Origin: Telopea speciosissima
Taxonomy: Eukaryota > Streptophyta > Magnoliopsida > Proteales > Proteaceae
Assembly (NCBI RefSeq): GCF_018873765.1
Contig: NC_057918.1
Span: forward strand, 66,320,871 to 66,384,870
Length of the DNA stretch: 64,000 nucleotides
Reading direction: 5' to 3'
Notes under the pieces: generated by a model
The model's input: only the letters and a program-made list of their open reading frames with translations
What the model was told of the DNA's origin: nothing
The model's database searches: none
Program-made: the position numbers and the translations under genes
Part shown: in pieces, positions 38,241 to 49,907 of the stretch
Position numbering within the stretch: the stretch's first letter is position 1
Layout: each line of letters opens with the position of its first letter

Positions 38241-38701
38241 CTTTTTTCTAATTACCAGTCAAAGAACTCGTAACAGCAGCTAGCTAGAGATTGAAATTGG
38301 GAATTCGACGATCTTATTATTTTCTTGCAGATGGGGAAAACTTAGATCCACATAGAGGTGGATTGAGAGGAGAAGAGGTATACTTATTAGTAGTCAACAC
38401 AGGCCTAATAATTGTACGCGTCCATAGCCAGATGTGAGTAGCTACGTCGCATGAAATTAAAATCTTTTATTTAATTTATTTGGTAAAATAATTAATGTAT
38501 ATATTAATCCTAGCTAGCAGGCTCCTCCTGTATAGCTGCTGTATAATGTGGAACGGAGCAACAGGAGGCAAAATAATTGATTAATACAACTTGCATAATC
38601 CTTGATTAGTGCGTAAGTAGCCATGTGAGTTTATTCGTTCGATGAAATGAAATAAGAAACATTACCTAGACATAATTTTCAATGGCCGGGTGCTTATTAC
38701 T

Positions 38702-38842
38702 CGTTTTTGTTTTTTTCTTTTGGAAAAGGAGGTATCCGGCCTTTGGCCGACTAAACCCTCAAGGGCTTGTGCACGACCCCGCCACACCACGAATCGAAAG
38801 AATTAAGGCCCTCATGTTCACCGGGGAGTTTCCTCTCAGACA
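38702..38842 (-). mobile_element. SINE-like retroposon with 13-bp target duplication
   Basis: A perfect 13-bp duplication, GGTGCTTATTACT, flanks it at 38689-38701 and 38843-38855. The left end is T-rich (TCG then TTTTTGTTTTTTTC), which is the complement of a 3' A-rich tail, so the element reads on the - strand. At 141 bp, with a GC-rich head and no coding capacity, it fits a plant SINE. The A and B boxes are not clear. Confidence 0.72.
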
Positions 38843-38855
38843 GGTGCTTATTACT

Positions 38856-39156
38856 ATGTAGCTAACTAGTGTTTATAGATCTCACTTTCATCCACCATTA
38901 GATTGGAATCTTTTAGTATAGTTAGAAAATGCTTAGTGGGTTAACTAGCAGGCCCTTTCTATGGAATATAGGGATGTGAACTAGTACATCTCCCCTCTCC
39001 TAATAAGATTTGTCAATTTTCATCCAAAGGATCTGTTAGCGAATAACAATTCCAAATCCATATTTGAACCAATTGTATTAGATTAATTTTTTTTAATGAA
39101 AAATGAAGTGCACGTTGTCGGTAGTGCAACCCTCTCTCTCTCTCTCTCTCAAAATT
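38856..39156. other. Intergenic stretch
   Basis: I see no gene. A (CT)n run at 39131-39150 precedes the fold-back element. Confidence 0.5.
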
Positions 39157-39344
39157 GGGAAAAGGAACACTAACCGGTGTTGTATGTGGGTGTGTACTTA
39201 CAACCAGACACAGTTCGGTAAGAAAAGACCGTTGTACCCTGGAACCTTTCCACCTTTTCAGGAGTGTGGCGGTCTTTTCATGCTAGGCTGTGTCTGGGTG
39301 TAGGTACACGCCCACACACATCACCAGTTAGCGTTCTTTCTCCC
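39157..39344. repeat. Fold-back (MITE-like) element
   Basis: The outer arms are inverted copies (GGAACACTAACCGGTG against AGAACGCTAACTGGTG, then GTACTTACAACCAGACACAG against GTACCTACACCCAGACACAG). Complementarity continues inward through AAGAAAAGACCG / CGGTCTTTTCAT, so nearly all 188 bases can fold into one long hairpin. No sure target duplication is seen. Confidence 0.75.
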
Positions 39345-39985
39345 TTAAAAATTATTTTAATAATTTATATAAAATAGTATGTAAGAATATTTTATCATAC
39401 TTTTCAATAGTTATAACTCAAATGCATCCCCCACTGATATAGGTAAAATGATCTGACCACTCACGGTATGACACATGGACCTACCCCACCAGGTCGTAAC
39501 CCTCCAAATAGAGACCAACTCCAACCCAGACACTTACCCCTAAGTATCCTACCCAGAATAGGAAAAATATTGGGTGATATTTCAACAGCCTAAGAAGGCC
39601 CAATGCACCAGGGATTCAATCCCTAAATAAGTAAGGGAAACTCACCCACAATTACTGAATATGGAAGCTTAGCATAAGAAGGATTCTCCATGTCTACCCT
39701 GTCTCCCAAAAAGAAACTACTAACTTGAGCAAGATGATGAACCAAAGAGGGACTCTCATCACCGGCTCACGACACAATGTAGTTCACTATAATAGAGCCT
39801 CACTCGAGCAGGTATGGATCAAACTCTAAGCTGTGTGAATTCACTTTTCAATTCTTCATTGTTGCCAAAAAAAAGATTTAGGCATCAGAGAAATCCCCCT
39901 CCCCCTCCCCCCTCCCCCCAATAGTTCGCTCCGGCTTTCTTTGGTGTCCTCTCTGTGAACCTTGTAGGTCCGTCGACATCCGCCA
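39345..39985. other. Intergenic stretch
   Basis: AT-rich and then C-rich sequence with no recognisable gene or element ends. Confidence 0.45.
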
Positions 39986-40700
39986 ATGCAGTTTTTTTGC
40001 AGCAACGGTTGGTATCTTCTCTGGGATCGATTGAAGAGTGATTCTACAACATTCGCAGTAATCAACATGATGCAGACTCATTTAGCTACCGCATCACATC
40101 CTGAAGGTGAACAATCTGGTCAGAAGGGTTGCACTCGTCGTGATCGACATAATCTCCCACCATTACTGAGGGTTCAATCTGCAAACCCTAAAGGAAACGA
40201 GGAACACACTCATATGTCTAAGGAGACGGCTAACCCTAGGAATCATGATCCTCCAACCATCGGCCATCGTGACCCTCAAATCGCAGTAACTAATGCCCGC
40301 TTAGATGCGATGAAAATGTAGATCCTAAACATGGAGGACCTCCTTCGCAACGTAGTCATGCAAATTACTCAGTTACAAGGTCCTCCACAGCCTCCATCAG
40401 CCAGTGTCCTTTGTTCATTTTGGACAAACTTCTCGTAACACCGGAGAAATCACAACAGGATGAGTTCAATTGATTCTAGATGACCCTCTCCCAATCGCGT
40501 TAATGGGCCTGCTGGAGACCTCTAGCCAGTCGACCTCCCAAGAGGTCGAAGATAACATAATAGATCTCCTTCCTGCATATGTGGGCGGAGTAACCACGAA
40601 AAAACACCTGAGTGGCATCATAGCCCAAGTCCGTGGCAAACTGAAGCTGCTAAAAGACTTGAGGAAGTGCGGCCTTGGGAGATGGATGATGGGCTTGTGA
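39986..40700 (+). pseudogene. Possible gag-like retroelement remnant
   Basis: Two open frames (39986-40321 and 40470-40700) encode polar, Pro/Asn/His-rich sequence followed by a segment like SQSTSQEVEDNIIDLLPAY. The composition and the position just before retroelement-like DNA suggest a decayed gag region. No diagnostic motif such as a zinc knuckle is seen, so this is a weak call. Confidence 0.25.
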
Positions 40701-42090
40701 GGATCCTGCCACGATCACATAGGATATCTTCCCAAGGGTGTGGTGTCTATTGGGTTTCCTCCCAGAGATGGTCCTCCTTTCGAGGACTAGAAAGAAAATT
40801 CATAAAATTATTAAGAGGGAGATCATGCATCATATAAAATGGAGTCGCCACCTAAGACTAGAGCCTAAGACCCAATTGATGTAGCCTTATAAAGGATTAC
40901 ATGATTCCATATGGTCTGGTCAGAGATTCTAAGCAAGTGATAAGGTTATAAGAGTGGGAAGGTGTGAGGCATCCATCTCACCTGGTTAAACTAATCTTTC
41001 TACCAGACACTTGATTTCAAATATTCTCCCATAACAACATACCCTATATTAAAAAGCATGACTAAATCATGATGCATTAACAATTCAAAAGAAGATAAAA
41101 TATGTTATTTTAAATACTATATACTCTAAATGGAATCCTTCAAGAGTATACCTCGTGCCAAAATAGAAGGGTGAGGGTGTATACCTGTATGCTAAACCGA
41201 TGAGGTTATGAAGAATGGAAGATAGAGAATGGCCCCGGCTCAGGTGGAGACAAATAACTGACTTATCCTTTGTCGGACAGAATAACGGCTTGTAAAGAGC
41301 TTCTGATTGCTCAAACTTTAGGCAGAGTAACGATGTAACAAAGGTTTTGGAGCCAAATACTCGATATTCAGACAGAATTATGGTGTCATAGAAGATTTGG
41401 AAGCCAAATGCTCGACCTTGGACAGAATAACCATGCTATATGGGACTCTGAGCTTTATAGGAAACAAAGTATGGGAATGGGTTAGGTAGTTAGATTCGGA
41501 CGATCTGGGCTCTAGACAGGGTAACGGGACTAAGGATTTCAAAGCTGGGGATGGGGCGAACCCCGTGATGAGCGAAACAGGGCTTCAAACACTGAAAAAA
41601 GTGATACTGGGCTCGGGGGCACACTTCCCACGAAAAGTTTCTTGTTGCAAATGAAGAAGGGGACCCCACTCATGAAATTTCTTCCTTCTGCGGCATCGCA
41701 AAAGCCTGGCTTTGGCCCTGAAGTTGGGATTTCATGGCTAGGGTGATTTTAGTTCTTTGGAGAGGTTTCAAGGTCTCGAGGGGTCTTTTAGAGACATCGT
41801 CAATCATTTGTTCTATTGTCGTCATAGCCGGGGGTGACAAATTTTAGTGTCTATAGTTTACCCCTTGGGGTCGAGGCCTGTACTAACAACCGAAGGGTGA
41901 ACACAAAAGATCACCTGGTTTTATCGTCAGGAGCATGTATTGTAGTCACTTTTCTCGTAGGTAATAGAGTTTAACGATAAAATCACTCTTCGGTAATTCT
42001 TCATTGAAAGGTGATAATAGAATCATATTTGGCAAGAAAAAAAAATGATAGTAAAGATATATCCAGTGAAAATCTGCCATTTAACCATTA

Positions 42091-42499
42091 TCAATCATGT
42101 AGGGGTGATGCGACACCACTTGATCGAAAGTGAGGGTTATATGGAACCTCTCGACCCTATTCAATCATGTGAGGGTGATATGGCATGACTTGACCGTGTT
42201 CAATCATGTGAGGGTGATATGCCACCACTTGATCACTTCATCATGTTAGGATAATGCGGTATGACTCGACTAGAAGTGAGGGTTATATGGAATCACTCGA
42301 CCCTATTCAATCATGTGAGCTGATATTGCACCACTCAACCGTGTTTAATCATGTGAGGGTAATGTGACACCACTCGACCATTTTCAATTATGTGAGGGTG
42401 ATGCGGCACCACTCGACTGTGTTTAATCATGTGAGGGGAATGTGGCACCACTCGATCGTGTTCAATCATTTGGGGGTGATGCGGCACCACTCGATATTA
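42091..42499. repeat. Minisatellite, unit about 39 bp
   Basis: About ten diverged units are built on TCAATCATGTGAGGGTGATG followed by CGGCACCACTCGACCGTGT. The spacing is 38-40 bases, with an inserted variant (TAGAAGTGAGGGTTATATGG) in two units. Confidence 0.88.
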
Positions 42500-42989
42500 A
42501 ATAAAAAGAGATTCAGAGCTTTTTACGGGTATTAAGGTAAAATGTCCGGAGCCATTCTGCAATGTCGTGCACACTCAAGTGCTTGTTTTACGATGCCACG
42601 GATGTGGCAGTGCAATTGCTCAGGCTCTGTTGTGCAGCGCCACGAAGGGTCTCCCCTCTATAAAAAAAAGAGGGGACCCCCCTTATTTCTCGTTTTGACT
42701 TTCTGATGTGAGGCTTTGCTCAGTTTTTTTTGATTTTTTTACTTTCTAACTGCGAGCAATGATGACATAGAGGAAGCGCGCCTATCCTGGTGAGCCGCCG
42801 GTGACAGTTGGTGGCAGCGACGTTCGTGTTGCATGGTATCCAGGGACGACCTTGAAGGATACCAGTCGGCATAAGTGTTGCTATGTCTGGGGGCAGAGCA
42901 ACAATGTTGTAAGTGCCTCTACTTTTATCTCTTTCATTTCTTTATCATGGTAGGCACTTCTTAAGCATTCACAAAACCAAAACTTATCA

Positions 42990-43490
42990 GATACCACCCT
43001 AGGTACCGCTTTGTTCCCAATGGTACTCGTATCAATGTAAATCTACTAGACACCACTATAGGTACTCGATGGCCTACAAATCGATGCAAATCCACTAAAT
43101 ACCACCATAGGTACCGAATGACATGCAGATTCATGTAAATCCACTAGATACCATTACGAGTACCCAATGGAACATAAATCGATGCAAATCCACTAGATAC
43201 CACCATAGGTACCCAATGGCATGCAAATCAATGCAAATCTACAAGATACCACCATAGGTACCCAATGGCACATAAATCAATATAAATCCATTAGATACCA
43301 CTATAAGTACCAAATGGCTCGTAAATCGATGTAAATCCTTTGGATACTACTATAGGCACTCAATGGCACACAAATCGATACAAATCCACTATATACCATC
43401 ATAGGTACCCAATGGCACACAAATTTATGTAAATACACTAGAAACCACTATAGATACACAATGGAGCGCAAATCAATGTAAATCCTTAAA
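42990..43490. repeat. Minisatellite, unit 49 bp
   Basis: About ten units of 49 bases are built on AAATCCACTAGATACCACC, ATAGGTACCCAATGGCA and CAAATCGATG. The period is very regular, although the copies have diverged by point changes. Confidence 0.92.
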
Positions 43491-43777
43491 TTTTATTGCA
43501 TGCATATATGTTAGACTTACTCATAATCTTTTTTTATCTTATTTCATGTGTAGGATCTCTACTGTCCCCACTATAAGAAGTATTGCTGCACAGATCATGT
43601 GCAATCGTGGTATATGAGGCTATGCCCTAGGGTGAGGGTGAGGGTTGACTAGACCGATCTCGAGCATACAACCTAGCTGATCATACCAGAGATGGATACT
43701 CCAATAGTGCATGCTCTCACTAGGCATTGGTGGCCCAACATACACACCTTCCATATTTCAGTCAGGGAGGTGACCAT

Positions 43778-43993
43778 TGTTGGGTATATTTTATAACCCT
43801 AATATATGTTCTAATGTAAGTCTACTTGAATAAGGAATCAAGGTGTGGTGGACCCCACTGGATAGAACCCATCTAACTTGAAAACCCTAGTCTTTCCTAT
43901 AAATACTAGCTAGAGGCAATGTATTATTCCAAACTTGATATGCAGGGTGTATTGCTTTAAGCAACCTTATGCTTAAAACGCTAAACCCTAACA
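43778..43993 (+). repeat. Copia 5' LTR
   Basis: 216 bp, TG...CA, with a CTATAAATACTAG TATA box near 43899. It pairs with 46797-47017. Confidence 0.88.
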
Positions 43994-44322
43994 ATCTTAA
44001 AGCAATACATCAAATCAAAACCTTTAGCCAAAGCTTTCTTAAAACCTTCTTTTTGTCTTTAAAAAATTTTCTGACAAGGCTAAAACTTTGATTCGAAAAC
44101 CAAAGCCAGTCACAAAAAAAAATAAGATCGGGAAGAATAGGTTTCGCAAGATTGAGACGAACACCGAAGCCGATCGTTCTTCTCCAAAGCCGATTACACA
44201 AACCAGAACCGTGACAGACGATCGAGGAGGAGAAAAAAACTATTGCTTTAAGATTTTTAGGGTTTAGGGTTTCAAGCACAAGGTTGTTTAAAGCAATACA
44301 CCCTGCATATCAAGTTTGGAAT
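43926..44322. repeat. Inverted duplication of the LTR end
   Basis: The 82 bases at 43926-44007 (ATTCCAAACTTGATATGCAG... to ...AATCTTAAAGCAATA) reappear inverted at 44241-44322. About 230 bases separate the arms. The inverted copy replaces the part of the element where gag would start, so it marks a rearrangement of the internal region. Confidence 0.85.
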
Positions 44323-45970
44323 CTGAACCAATTGTTACTGACACTCATCCCATAATGCTCCCTGAATCAGAGTCTAGACATGTTTCTACTAGGGATCGAG
44401 TACCCAAGAATTTTGGTGAGGACTTTGTGATTTACCATTTAGAGGCTAATCCATCCAACTTTAAGGAAGCGATGAGATCTAGGGACTCACTGTTATGAAA
44501 AGAAGCCATTGATGAAAAAATGAGCTCTTTATGGATAATAAGACCTAGCAGCTCCTTGATTTGTCTAAAGCGGCTAAAACGATAGGCTGTAAATTTGTTT
44601 TTAAGAAGAAACTTAATCTTGACAGATCTATAGCCCGATATAAATCACGCTTAGTAGCTCAAGTCTATACTCAAGTTAATGTTATTTTGATATCTACTCA
44701 CTGGTCTGTCAGTTGACTACGATAAGGATTCTTCTTGCTTTGACATCTATGGAGCACTATGTTGTGCATCAAATGGATGTAAAAATGACCTTCCTTAATG
44801 GAGTCTTAATGGAAGAAATCTACATGAACCAACCTGAAGAGTTTGTTATGGAAGATTTTGAAAAGAGAGTTTATAAGTTGAACAAATCTCTAAATGATTT
44901 TAAACAAGCACCTAAATTGTGACATGAAAAGTTTGACAAAACAGTAAAGAGCTTTGGTTTTCATATCAGTAACTCGGATAAATGCATTTACTTTCGATTT
45001 GTGTCAAATAAGGTTACGGTTATTTGCTTGTATGTAGACGACATATTGATTCTTGGTTCTGATCATTCTGTAGTGAGTGACACTAAAGCAACCTTGTCTA
45101 AAGAATTCGACATGAAAGATCTTGGTGTAGTAGACATCATTCTTGGTATGAAAGTAAGTTTTGATAGGCAAGGGCTCACTTTTAGTCAAACTCATTACAT
45201 TGATAAACTACTTTCTAAATGGGGATACAGTGATTACGAACCCATTGAGACACCTTAAGACTATAACCAACGACTGAAATCTAATACAAGTGAAACTTTG
45301 AATTGAATCAGTTGGATTATTCTAAACTGACTGGTAGTCTCATGTATACAATGAGTTGTAATAGACCAGATATAGCCTTTATGGTAGGCATGCTGAGTCG
45401 ATTCACTAGTAACCTTGACAACGAGCATTGGGATGCTCTAACAAGGATCATGAAATACCTTAAGGGTACTCTTAAGGTATGCCTTATACTATACTGGACA
45501 TCCTCCAATTTTGGAAGGATATTCTGATGCATCGCAGTGCTCAGATTTAGGAGACTGTAAATCTACCAGTGGATATGTATTTATACTGGGTGGAGCAGCT
45601 GCTGTATGGAAATCCAAGAGACAGACTTGTATTGCTCTGTCATCTATGGAATCGAAACTTGTTGCTCTAGCTTTTGCAGGAGGTGAAACAGAGTGGATTC
45701 ATCTGATTATGGATATTCCATTGAGAAGTTTGAAGTTAAACTCTCTATCTATATTCTGTGATAATCAAGCTACGATATTAATAACTCACTCTTTAATGGA
45801 AAGAGGAGGTATATCAGGGTGAAACAGGCCATGCTGAATTATCTGACAGAACACAGAATCATCACTTTGATCAATGTGCAATGGAAGGATAATATGGCAG
45901 ACACCCTTACAAGGGCACTGAACAAAGATCGAACATTTAAAACTGAGGGGGAAATGGGATTAAAGACTTT
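44323..45970 (+). pseudogene. Copia pol remnant (reverse transcriptase and RNase H)
   Basis: The fragments in order are PSNFKEAMRS (end of the linker before RT), VHQMDVKMTFLNGVLMEEIY, VICLYVDDILILGSD (catalytic YVDD), KEFDMKDLGVVDIILGMKV, YSKLTGSLMYTMSCNRPDIA and the RNase H part [20 protein letters not shown] with [10 protein letters not shown]. Stops and frame changes at several points show that it is inactive. Confidence 0.9.
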
Positions 45971-46796
45971 TTAGACAAGTCTTAATCTAATCCTATATTA
46001 TTTTGATTTATTCGAATCTTATCTAGCCATTATAAGCATTTGTGACAATTTATATATTTCAGATAATTTGGTAAGATTACTAAGTATGGAGGTTTGTGAA
46101 ACCATTCCAAATCTCATGGTATAGTAAATTTCTGTGTGACGTTTTCTTACTTTGTTATTCACAAAGAAATATGAAAATTACTTTGATATGTTTCGTTGAC
46201 ATTATGCTTGTCTTTCAGTCCTACATAGTATAGTGTGTCATTCCAAACTTGATGATACAACATCTGTGATTGATATGACAATTATAATATTCCAAAAGAA
46301 AACAAGATATGATCCTTATGAAAGAAACCATCTAAGGTCTTATTCTTGTATAGAAACTTGACGATAATGCTTATTATTGAATTTTGATTCATTTTCAGCC
46401 ATTATATGAATTATACTAAGGTCTTCTTGTTGAACTAGATACTCTTATATCTTTATGCAAATGATTGAATTCATTTTTCTTATAAAATTCATATTTGATA
46501 AATTACAGAGGATGACGAAGAAGGAAGAGAACGTTTAAATCTGGATCTCGATGATGATGACTAACTTGATGAGTAAAGTCATTAAGGATTGCAAAGATCA
46601 TTTTCTTTTTAATTTTTCACTTGCATATCCTGTTGTTTGGATTTAGATTCGATCTAAAATTCAAACGTTCTATTTCTTGAAATTTACTTTATGATCCGTT
46701 AAAATTTTAAACATTCTATTTATTTGATTCAATATTTTGTTTGAACAATGTTTATCTATTCTTAATGCTAACTATATGTAGAATATAGGAGGAGAT

Positions 46797-47017
46797 TATT
46801 AGGTATATTTTATAACCCTAATATATGTTCTAATATACGTGTACTTGAATGAGGAATCAGGGTGTGGTGGGCCCCACTGGATAGAACTCATCTAACCTAA
46901 AAACCCTAGTCTTTCCAATAAATACTAGCTGGAGGCAGCAACTTGTATTATTCCAAACTTGATATGTAGGGTATATTGCTTTAAGCAACCTTGTGCTTAA
47001 AGCACTAAACTCTAACA
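46797..47017 (+). repeat. Copia 3' LTR
   Basis: 221 bp, homologous to 43778-43993 along its length. It follows the polypurine tract and ends at the ACCAT target duplication. Confidence 0.88.
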
Positions 47018-47287
47018 ACCATCTCCCCACTATGCATTTATATGATCACGGGACTACCTTTTGGCAGAGAGCCTGTTCGCCTCACTCGAGTGGATCACCT
47101 GAGATCACTTCAGGCCTATAGTGACCTTCTAAGGGTCGATCTCACAGAGCATGCTATCCATCTCACGGCCTTGCGGAAGACCTGGGAGACTCAGGTGGTG
47201 ACTAAAGACTCTCCCGTAGAGCTCCTGGGCCAGGCTGCCTGGAGCCTCTTGTACTTGATCGCAAAGGTCCTCTTCTGCGTTGTTTGA

Positions 47288-49053
47288 GGGATTGTGGTCC
47301 TTACCTTCGTCTGGTTTTTTGAGGACTTCAATTGGATGAGGAGCTTCGACTAGGGTGGGTCCCCATTTCTCGGGGATGTTGGACTTCAGCCCTATAGGCG
47401 TGCCTGGCTTCATGGGCTTCTATCCTCTGGGTATGTCTCTTTTCTTCTCCATCATGATTCCTTATTTTTTAAATCATTCTCTTATACCTTTATTGTTCCA
47501 AGACAGATCTGGTGCTATGAGGTCTTAGGGGTTCATGCCCCTAGGCTGACGGATGCAATGACTCTTCCCTTCCCAAGATCTACTCGGTGGATGTCGAGGA
47601 GGACAGAGAGAGGTGGCTTGGCTTCTTCAGAGGACCAACTGCGAGCCCAACTTGACTCTTTAACTGCTGACATGGTTTTTTTTTACCCGTTTTCTAGTTA
47701 TTTATTTATTTATTCTCAATGTGATTAATCCTTCTCGTCTTTATACCAGGTCATGTGGCATCCTTTTGACAAGGAGGATCCCGAGGTTGTAGAGGAGTAC
47801 GCCTATGCCCTTGAGCTTTGCCAGAGGAGGATACTCTTTCGAGGTCTGAGCACGTGCTCTATCTAGAAGAGAGGGTCACCCGTAAGTGATCCGGGTCTCA
47901 ACTGGTACCCAAGCCTCCTCCAGCCCTTATGCAAACCATTGGCTTGTCCACTGATGAGGCCTTGGCGCAGCTAATTGTGGGCATTGATGCCCTTGAGCTG
48001 GTTCTCCCTGATCACCCCTACCAAGCCTTTCTATACCAAGAGACAGTTTACATCCCTTTACCTGTGCATATATGGTCATCACATTATATGTATCTAGGAA
48101 TTGAGATTCCAGGGCACAAGTGCGAATGTATATATATTGTGTACATTGAATTGGATATTAATGAGAATTTCATCTATTCATTACTATCAGTTGAATTGGA
48201 ACAATATTCTCGTTTGTAGTGCATGGTTAGTCCCTTGACCTGAGAGGTCCTTATTGATGTGGTTATGCATTGCAAGTTCTGGCACACCAACAATTGATGT
48301 CTCTTTGACTATATATCGATGTACTAAAATCGTAGCATTTTGCAGAATTTGAAAGAGATGCCCAACATAGTATCCACTGCCCTTTTTGGGAGAATTTCAA
48401 GGAGAGACAACGTCTATAATTGATTGGACAAAAATCCGATACCAATGGATTTTTGACAAATTGTTTGCAATGTTTTCAAAATTATTATTATTTATTAATA
48501 TTTTATTTTCACAAATAGGTTTAGAAAATGTTTTTTTTCTGGTTCAATCAGAATTACAGAATCTCTAAAAAATAATTTTCTATAGAATGGGGTTATGAGT
48601 TATAACGATACACACTTGCCCTATAGTCTATAATGTGATAATTGTATTGTGGAAGGACTGATACATAATAATCTACTTACATGGGGAGTTTTTTTTTTTA
48701 CAATTATTTATTATGTATGTACTGGTAAATATTACATTGGAAATGTATTTGATTCATTGCATGATGGGTTATATCCCAATTTATGACAACATTTTTAAGT
48801 TGACATGTTTTTTTGAGAATATGTACATTTTTCTTTTTATAATATCTAGATAACAGATTTTATTTGATGTCATATGGATATAGATCTAGATTTCATCGAC
48901 TTTGATGTACAAGTGGGAGATTGTCGGCGGACATGTGTCCATCAAAGTGGGCCAACCACATGGACTAGGTGTGGATTTAAAGTTTGAATTTTAAATTCAA
49001 ACTCTCACGTCCCACATTGAGGGGATTTCCAACATTTTCTTATTATAGTTTTT
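47288..49053. other. Repetitive intergenic DNA
   Basis: The left part (to about 47900) probably continues the plant-mobile-domain gene in broken form (for example DKEDPEVVEEYAYALELCQR near 47770-47830). A Copia-type polypurine phrase, AAGTGGGAGATTG, at 48911-48923 followed by TCGGCGGACATGTG looks like the start of another 3' LTR. No intact gene is seen. Confidence 0.4.
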
Positions 49054-49480
49054 TGGGGAAATATCATCCCCCTTCCCTCTAAGTATCCATAATATCAAAC
49101 CCTACCCCCAAGTTTTGAATTAAGATAATGACCTCCCCTACTTTCCCAAGATTCTATCAATCGTACCCTAACTGTTAAAAAACGCCATTAAGTGATGATG
49201 TGGCATGTACAAAATTTCTAAAACCCCAAAATTATTATTCTATTCCAATTTTGTCCTCCCCTGCTTTCCTTTTTGCATCTTCTTCTCCCATTTATTCTTC
49301 TTCCTTTGTTCGTTTCTTCTTCTTCTGCCAGCACCACCATCATCGCCATAACTGCCACCTCCAATACTCTTCCATCGCCAGCACCACTGCCAGAAAGATT
49401 AAAAACTACAAACTCAAAATGGAAAAACAATGGGGCTGCACTTTGTTTAAAGTAGACATGCCTTCTTTACTAGAATGAAG
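49054..49480. mobile_element. Truncated MULE-like element (left end only)
   Basis: The start GGGGAAATATCATCCCCCTTCC followed by ACCTCCCCTACTTTCCC resembles the left end of the element at 59459-61258. The interior has a Cys/His-like CCACCATCATCGCC tract comparable to the complement of the GGT-rich part of that element. No matching right end is present before the dispersed repeat. Confidence 0.4.
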
Positions 49481-49536
49481 AACATGTTTCACACTCCAGT
49501 TGTCCATTGATGAGGCCTTGACGGGGCTGCATGTTG

Positions 49537-49907
49537 AATTCAACTCCCTGAAGACGAGCTAAATTCTCAGTGGCATGCGGTGACATTGACAATGATTGAC
49601 CCAAGGCCTCCGAAATTCCATGAAAGAGCATTCGTGGCTGCTCTGGTGGTTGTATCCAGTCAACCAACGTTGAAGCTTAGAACAGTCAACAATCATTTTC
49701 TATATTTTTTTTTCTTTTCCTTATCATTATAGGCACATACACTCTCAATGTTGAGAGTTCATAGGTACACTATCAATATTGGGTTCAGCATACAAAGGAG
49801 GGGTTTATGCTTATAATCTGTGGATAGGCAGGCACCATACTACCTTTAGATCTCAACCTAACTGGAGTTGGTCAATTTAAAACACTAAGCATTGACAAAT
49901 CAGGAGA
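49537..49907 (+). repeat. Dispersed 370-bp repeat, copy B
   Basis: It is the same-orientation homologue of 32386-32763 and shares nearly all of its landmarks. The copies differ by small indels, for example loss of ATGCATGGCTGC-type bases. Confidence 0.8.

Larger units (their letters stand above)
40720..43690 (+). mobile_element. LTR-retrotransposon remnant with two minisatellites
   Basis: The phrase ATGGAGTCGCCACCT (near 40850) and the stretch GACAAATTTTAGTGTCTATA (41847-41866) are typical of plant Ty3/gypsy LTR regions. A TATA box (CTCTATAAAAAAAAG, near 42655) may be the LTR promoter. TGCA then TGGTATCCAGGG near 42831-42846 could be the LTR end and a primer-binding site resembling the one for initiator tRNA-Met. 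Neither element end was found and no gypsy polymerase genes are seen. Confidence 0.4.
43778..47017 (+). mobile_element. Copia LTR retrotransposon, internally deleted
   Basis: The LTRs are 43778-43993 and 46797-47017, starting TGTTGGGTATAT and TATTAGGTATAT and ending CTAACA. A perfect 5-bp duplication, ACCAT, lies at 43773-43777 and 47018-47022. Only the reverse transcriptase and RNase H end of pol remains; gag, protease and integrase are absent. A polypurine tract (AGGAGGAGA) ends at 46795 just before the 3' LTR. The LTRs differ at many sites, so the insertion is not recent. Confidence 0.92.
43692..47287 (+). pseudogene. Plant mobile domain (PMD) frame split by a Copia element
   Basis: Before the Copia insertion (43692-43777) the frame reads MDTPIVHALTRHWWPNIHTF and HISVREVT. 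After it (47018-47287) the frame goes on as ISPLCIYMITGLPFGREPV and then DHLRSLQAYSDLL. These fit the start of the plant mobile domain (family PF10536), where HTFHLP-GE-T is followed by a LTGLP-GEPV motif. Removing the insertion and one ACCAT copy restores the frame exactly at ACC AT|C. PMD genes often ride in plant transposons, so this is probably transposon cargo. Confidence 0.65.

Noticed and set aside
42091..43490. CRISPR-like regular repeats
   Set aside because: The repeats are diverged tandem units without constant repeat and unique spacer structure, in a plant nuclear genome. They are minisatellites.
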